A DNA stretch of 64,000 nt, from the NCBI GenBank assembly GCA_022578965.1, contig MU400529.1:372001-436000 (forward strand). The letters run 5' to 3'. This stretch comes from Xylaria sp. FL1777 (lineage: Eukaryota > Ascomycota > Sordariomycetes > Xylariales > Xylariaceae). The notes below the pieces were generated by a model. It was not told the DNA's origin. It saw only the letters and a program-made list of their open reading frames with translations, and did no database searches. Both the position numbers and the translations under genes were made by a program. The stretch's first letter is position 1, and each line of letters opens with the position of its first letter. Below, one piece after another: positions 57,665 through 64,000 of the stretch.

Positions 57665-59860
57665 ATATATAGCTAAAGCAATACGTTTAGCAAAGCTTTT
57701 ATTTTGCGTTTATTTAGCTATTCTTTAGCGTTTAGCTTTATAAGAACATTTATAATATAAATAGCTTTAATTTTCTATTTTGTTATATTTACTTTATAAA
57801 GGTCTTTATAGTAGTTATAAATAGCAAGCCTTTTTTAATAATTTAAATACCTTTATTTATACTAATAAGTTTTTTTAGCAGCTGTTTATTGTTTTAAAAA
57901 AAAAGTCTTTAGTTATTGCTTTTTATTATTTCTATGTATTATTTTTAGAACTTTATTTAGCAAAAAACAATAAGCTAGCTTTTGTTTATTATAAAGCTTT
58001 AATTTATTAAAATGTTTTAAGTTATTATTTTTTTAATAATCGTTTAAAGCTTTTTTAATAGTAGTTTTTTTAAGGATTCTATAAATAATAACTATTAAAT
58101 ATTTAGTTTTTGTACTATAGGTTTTTATTTTTTATATAGTTTTAGCTTTATTGCTAAAACTATTAGATTTTTTATAAACATAACATTAAACTTATTAAAG
58201 CAAAAATTATTATTATTGCAGTATTTTTTAATTTTAAATAAATATTATATTAATATTATAAGTTCTTTTATAGCTATAAATTTTAATATTTAGTTTATAG
58301 CTTATAAAATTACTTTTAAATATTTGCTTTTTAGTTTAAACATATAAAGTAACAATTTATTTGCGTTTATTAAGCGGTTTTATATAGCAAAGTATGCTAT
58401 AAAAGCTTTTCTTTAAAAATTAAGCGCTTTTTTGCTAAGCAACAAATTAAAAGCATAAAAAACTCTTATTAAAATTACGTATAATATAAACTATTAATAT
58501 TTTAATGCTTTTTTGTTATAATACCTTTTATATATTATATATATTGCTTTTTTTTATATTTGTTAAATTAAGTCTAAAAATAAATCTTAGTAAGTTTTGT
58601 TATTTTTAAAGAATATGTAGCTAAAGTGCTTTTTTAGTACTACTTTTTTTTTTTTTTCTAGGTTTCTAAAAAACAAACTTTTTATAAAGGTTATTTCTTT
58701 TTATATAAAATAAAATTTTAAAACAAACTTTAAAAAAACATTAACTAAAAAAAGCAGTATGTTTTTTAGCTAAACATTCTTTATATTTAGTTTTTTAATT
58801 TATAAAAAAAGCTAGCAAGCTAAATATTTTTTGTATTTTAAACTTTTAATAAATATTAGCTTTTTTTTAAGGCTATTTTTAAAAAACTTTTAGTTTTTAA
58901 AAAGTAGCTCTTTATAATTAGCAGTTAGATTTATATATATATGCTTATTTTTTTTTCTTTTTGTTTTTATTTTAAAGTCTGCTATTTTTTATATTAGTTG
59001 CTTGTATGCCTTAGTATAAAATATTAGCTCTTTAGAACTTTTAGAAAAAAATGCCTTTATTTTTAGCTAGTTTGCAGTACTAATAACTTCTTTAAAAATA
59101 AGGAATATAATAATTAAAAGCATATATGTATAATAATAGCAATCCTTAATAATATTTAAGCATATATATATATTTGCTATGTTTTACAATTAAATAAAAA
59201 GTATAAGCAAGTTAGAAATTTTAATATAAATTAAAAGTACAAAAGCAAATAGTATAAAAAATATAAAGTATAAGTATTAATATTAGTACTTTTTGCTATA
59301 TATAGTTTAATATTTTTAATTATTAATTTAAGTTATTATTTTTTAGTAATTATAAAATCCTTTAAATATAAATGCTAAAAGTATTTGTATTAAATATAAA
59401 AAGTTAAAACTTATTAAGTAAATAAAATAGCAAAGTTAAGTATAAATAAAAAGTTTAATAAAGCAAATATAATAAAAAAAAAGCCAAAATATATATCTTT
59501 AAACTAGTGCATTTTTCTTTTATAAACTTACTATATTATTTTTAATTTATTAATTAATTATTTTATTGCTAAAATAAATTATTAATTGCTAAATGCTTTT
59601 ATAACAATTACTTTTTATATGTTTGTGCTAATATTAATTAAAAAATAAGCAAATAAAGTAGTTTTAGTTAATTAAGTAATTATTTTTTAATTTTTTTTTA
59701 ATATACTTATAACTTACTTTCTTTAAATATTTATTGCAACTAATAGCAAAATAAGTAACTTAAGCTTTAATAAATATAAAAAAAAGGCTTGTTTTTTTTT
59801 TTAATTTGTTTTTTCTTAAGTAATTTTAAAGCTTAAACCTTTTTTGCAATCTTTTTGTTA
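57665..59860 (-). repeat. Right arm of the ~2.19-kb inverted duplication
   Basis: Reverse complement of the left arm (53,983-56,173), nearly equal in length. Outer end reads CTTTTTTGCAATC (about 59,839-59,851); inner end ATTTATATATAGCTAAAGC (57,661 onward). Differences from the left arm seem to be mainly transitions, with small length changes in homopolymers. Confidence 0.75.
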
Positions 59861-60305
59861 CAGAAGGTATAAAGCATTAAAAGTTAAATATAATAGTTAA
59901 TATATCTTTAGTTTTATAATAAATATCTAATAAGACTAAAGCTTAAAAAAAGAAAAAAACTCCTATAAAATAAGTATAAAAAAAATATTCCATATATATA
60001 TATAACTTATAATATGTGCTAAAGTACTTAAGTAGCTTAGTTATAATAACTACTTTTTTTTTCTTAATTAAGTTGTTTTTAACTTGTATACAAATAAAAT
60101 TAATTAAAGTAATTAATTTTAAGTATAAGTAATAAAATAAAGTAATATAAAGTAATTAAGCATAAATATAATATATTAAATAAAATGCTTATGCAATATA
60201 GTAGTTAAAGTACTTATATATTTATATTTGTATTTACGTGTTAAGTTATATTTATTTTGTGCTATATTTATAGCAAGTTTTGCGCTTATATTTTTGTTGC
60301 TATAT

Positions 60306-60350
<45 letters not shown>

Positions 60351-63300
60351 CTACTGCTAAACAATTAGTTTTAGCTATACATTTTACTACTGCTATTTTT
60401 ATACTTATTTTACATTTCTTCTGCTTTTTTTTTAATTATTATTTGCATTATAATTATGCTGCTTAAATTTGCAGTAGTTAAAAGTAGTATATATAAACGC
60501 AATTATAATTAAAGCTATAATTATAAATATAAACGCAAAAAATTATTGCAACTTACTTTATGCTTAAATTTATTTAGAAATAAGTTTAATTTTATTATAG
60601 AACAAAACTTTAACGAACTTTTTCGCTAAAAGTTTAATAACTTTAGTAATAAAAATAAAAGTTTTAGCAGTTTGCTTTTTTTTTAAAATAGCTTTAATTT
60701 TAATAAAAATATAAATACTATTAAGCTTTTTATAAGTTAAAAAAAAAAAAATAAAAATAAAAATAAAAATAATTTAAACTTTATAAATCTAAATAAAAAT
60801 CTAAATGCTATTTTATGCGATTTTAATATAAATAATGCAAAAAATAAGTTTAATTTTAATATAAATATTAAAGTTTTTATGCTAGCTAAACGTTAGTTTA
60901 TTTTTATAATAACTTTTGTTTATAAACTTTATAAACAAACTATTAAAGCTAAAAACAAAAAATATAAAACTATTAAAAAAGCAATAATTTTAAGTAGTTT
61001 ATTAATGTATTAGCTTTATTTTAAGCGTTTTAAAAAAGCATTTTAGCTAAAAAATAGCCTACTTTTAAATATAGTTTACAAATTCAAAAACCTAACAATA
61101 ATAGCTTATATAAGCTATATAAATAGCTATATTTTATGCAAGCTTATAAGTTAATTTATATTTATTTTAAATTAGTTTTATTAATAGGTTAGCTGCTTGC
61201 TATATTATATTTTAATATAATGCATATTTAAAAATTATTAAACTAGTTTGTTTATTTTTTTGTTTTTTAAAAAAACAACTATAAAAAAGTTGTTATAAAT
61301 AAAAATTGCACTATTGTTTAAAAAACTTTAAACAATTATTATGTTAACTTTATAGCTATGCAATTTTGCTTTTTAAAAGCATTTTTACGTTTTTTATTAA
61401 TTTATAAAGCTTAGTTTTAATTAATTAATAAAATTAACAATATAAAAATAAGTAGTTTTATTTTTTTTTTTGTATAAAGTTTAGCTAATAATTAATAATG
61501 CAAAAATATTATACTAAATATAAGCATTTAGTAGTAAAGCATAAATCTTTAACTTATTAAGCTATTAAACTTCTTTATATAAGTGCTATAAATAGCTTTA
61601 TTTAAACTAATTTTATAAAGTTTTTTAACAGAATTAAAACTATTTTTAATGCTAGTAATATGTTTGTTTAATTGCACTTAAAATATAAGTTTTAAACTAT
61701 AAATATATAGCTTAAAAAGCTACTTTTATTTCTTTTAAAAAAAATATACGCAAAGCTATATTAATTATTGCTAATAAGCATAAATAAAAGTATTTAATAA
61801 GCTTTTTTTAACATAAAAATGTTTTAAAGTTTAATAATTAATGTTTTAAGGCCTTTTTATAAGGACTTTATAACTTATTTATAGCATTTTTACGTATAGC
61901 TTATTAATAAAATGCAAATATTTTAAAACTTAAAGCAATAAATACAATTTTTATTATATAATTAAAAACAAAAAAATAATTAATTAGTATATATAACGCA
62001 ATTAAGCTTTAGTTTATAGCTAAATTAATAATAAATTAGTACTATTTTGTTAGCTTAATAGCTTTGTTTTTCTTTTATAATTTAAGCGCTTTTTAAAGTT
62101 CTTAATTGCTTTAAAAGCTATAATATTAATAATAAATACTTATTAATTATATTTAATTAGCTAGCTTTTTTATTTAATAAAATAATATTTTTTTTTATTA
62201 TAAGTTATTTTATTTATTATATTTTTAACTTTTTATTTTTTTAATTTATTTTTAAAGTTTAGTATAAGCAAACTATATTTATGTTTAGCTTTTTAAAGCT
62301 TAAGCAACTAAATTAAAAAAACGAAATAAAAGCAGCTATATTGTTTTAAAAAACTAATATAATATGCTTATAAACTAACTATAAAAAAAATTCAGAAAAG
62401 TTTAATAAACTTAAGCGTTAACTTTTTATTTTTAAACTTAATATTTTTTATTAATAGTATTATTAAGTTTTTAGTTTTAAAAGTTATAAGTTTATGCTTA
62501 TTATTATAGTGTTTTATATATTTATTAGTTATAATTTATTATTGCTTTATTATTTTGTTTTTAATAGTTTATAACTCATTAAAACGTTTTTATATAGCTA
62601 AAATCCTTTTTAATATAAAGTTATTTTTAATAAACAAATAAAATTCTAGCATATAATTATATAAAGCTTTAAAAAGTAATTGTTTAATTATAAAATTAAT
62701 AGCAGAATTTATAACAAAAAAGGCTTAAAATAAAAATTAAAGCTAATTAGTTTGTTTACTATTTATAAAGCACTTAAAATAGCTTTTAATTATTTAGTTT
62801 ATTTGTTTTATTTATTTATTAGTTTTAAGGTAAAATATTATTAAAAGCTTTTGCTTAACTTTTAAGTAATAATATAAATTAAACTAAAATTAACTAATAA
62901 AAATAAAGCTTTTATTAAAAATAATACTTTTTAAGCTACTATAAATGCATTTAATTTTATAATAAAATAAAACTGCTAGTTTAACTAAAGTTATAGTAAT
63001 ATTAACTAAAAATAAGTATATAAGCTTAATAAATCTATTTATAATAATAAAAATAGCATTAATTAGTTTTTTTTTATAAAAGATTTTTAGTAAACTTATA
63101 ATAAAGTTTATAAATAGTTTTTATATAAGTTTACTAAATATTAGCAAAGCGTTAAGTTTACTATATTTTTAGTAATATTTTATTTTAGTTTTAAAGTAAA
63201 TTATATAGCTTTATATATACTTTTTAATATTTAGTTTTATATTGCTTTAGTAAAACTTTTGTTATAATAGTTTTAAAATATAGCTTTAGCTAAAATGTTT

Positions 63301-64000
63301 AGTTAAAAAATTATTATAGTATAGCTTAATAAATTAAAAATGTATAGCTTTTTTAAAAGAAATATAAATTTTGTTTTTGTAGTAAACTAAAGATTTTTTT
63401 ATTAACTATTAAAGATTTGTAAGCTTTTTTGCTTTTAATTGCTTTATAATTGCATAGCATTTAAAGTCTTTTTTTTAAACCTTTTAAATAAAGTTTTTTA
63501 GCTTTTTAAAAACTTTTAGATCTTTTAATTTCTTTAAGTTTGCAGCTATTTATACATGCAAACATATAACTGCTTAAATAAAAAAAGCTTTTTTAGCAGG
63601 TATAGCTTTAAAGTATAAAGCTTTAGCTTAAGTACTAAAATATAAATTAAAAATTTTAACTTGTTGTATTACTACAACTTTTCTTTTTAACGTTAGAAAA
63701 ATATTAATATTATTAAGCAAAATAGCTATGTAATTAAAACAGCGCAAAAAAAAATCAGCCCTGTTTTTTTTGCTTGCTTAATATTTAATAATAAAGTTAA
63801 AAAAAGCTAATAATAAACATTAATAAGCTTGCTTTTTATTAAGCTTTAGCATTTTTATAAACATTTAAAAGTTAATATAATTAGTTAATATTTTAATTAA
63901 TAAATTGTTTTTTTATAAATAATGCTACTAGTGCTTAAAGCAATTTATTATTACAAATATTTTTTAGTTAAGCGTACTATACTGCATTTTTTTTTTAAAT
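59861..64000. other. AT-rich interval to the window end, unassigned
   Basis: About 4.1 kb of eroded sequence that runs off the window. It contains the 42-base T run and a lone copy of the LTR palindrome core at about 62,403-62,421. No gene; protein domains not recognised. Confidence 0.45.
60307..60348. repeat. T42 homopolymer run
   Basis: Forty-two consecutive T, much longer than any other run in the block. Read on the minus strand it is A42, as left by a reverse-oriented poly(A) retroelement whose body would lie to the right. No LINE domain could be recognised there, so this is only a possibility; length may also vary by slippage or assembly. Confidence 0.6.

Larger units (their letters stand above)
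35110..64000. other. RIP-eroded AT-rich block without genes, continuing past the window
   Basis: Composition changes abruptly at about 35,110. Sixty-base lines counted by hand at 40,201, 52,081 and 62,821 hold 9, 11 and 9 G+C. Only three open frames reach 60 codons in 29 kb, all low-complexity. Remaining G is concentrated in GpC steps. Repeats inside are transposon relics listed separately. In filamentous ascomycetes such blocks are heterochromatic AT isochores, sometimes subtelomeric or centromeric; the window cannot tell which. Confidence 0.92.

Noticed and set aside
35110..64000. Mitochondrial or organellar insertion as cause of the AT-richness
   Set aside because: Retroelement relics with stop codons in place of expected Trp and transition-only LTR differences point to RIP instead; no mitochondrial genes, rRNA or tRNA are seen.
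1..64000. CRISPR arrays, bacterial operons, ribosome-binding sites
   Set aside because: No such structures; gene layout and introns are fungal.

Overview
The window is nuclear DNA of a filamentous ascomycete (Pezizomycotina, probably a Sordariomycete). The evidence is short GT...AG introns (about 50-150 nt) with CTAAC/CTGAC-type branch points, a HET-domain gene, fungal MFS and P450 families, and a long block of sequence eroded by C-to-T and G-to-A changes, the mark of repeat-induced point mutation (RIP). Species cannot be read from the sequence.

Bases 1-34,970 are an ordinary gene-bearing segment. In order: DHA1-type MFS transporter (-); BCS1 mitochondrial AAA chaperone (+); PI-specific phospholipase C (-); short-chain dehydrogenase (-); large membrane-anchored HET-domain protein (-); second MFS transporter (+); HAD/PSP-type phosphatase (-); membrane-anchored ubiquitin protease of the Ubp16/USP30 type (+); succinate-semialdehyde-type aldehyde dehydrogenase (+); small Cys/His-rich protein (-); twin CX2C zinc-binding protein (+); and a pisatin-demethylase-like cytochrome P450 (+) that ends early. 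I worked out exon structures by hand; every spliced gene given with exons closes in frame. The genes look like unrelated housekeeping and accessory functions, not one pathway; the P450 has no biosynthetic partners here. A 259-bp MITE-like element with 53-bp terminal inverted repeats sits between the first two genes.

From about 35,110 to the end (about 29 kb) the sequence becomes extremely AT-rich (9-11 G+C per 60 bases in three lines counted by hand) and has no credible gene. It is not featureless. A Ty3/gypsy chromovirus-type LTR retrotransposon fills 43,654-51,397: two 522-bp LTRs, a 5-bp target duplication, and recognisable relics of zinc knuckle, RT, RNase H, integrase and chromodomain in the expected order. 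A 303-bp repeat straddles the block's left edge (34,972-35,274) and recurs inverted at 56,174-56,476. Two arms of about 2.19 kb lie in inverted orientation at 53,983-56,173 and 57,665-59,860. A 42-base T run lies at 60,307-60,348. Comparing the copies shows the mutation pattern directly: almost all differences are transitions toward A/T, hitting C before C, A, G or T, while G immediately before C is mostly spared.

I found no wholly new system. The observations most worth pursuing are the open frame that continues 105 codons past the USP stop, the RIP-like stop that removes a normally conserved Trp of the P450, the membrane-HET fusion, and the nested, partly spared repeats at the edge of the RIP block.
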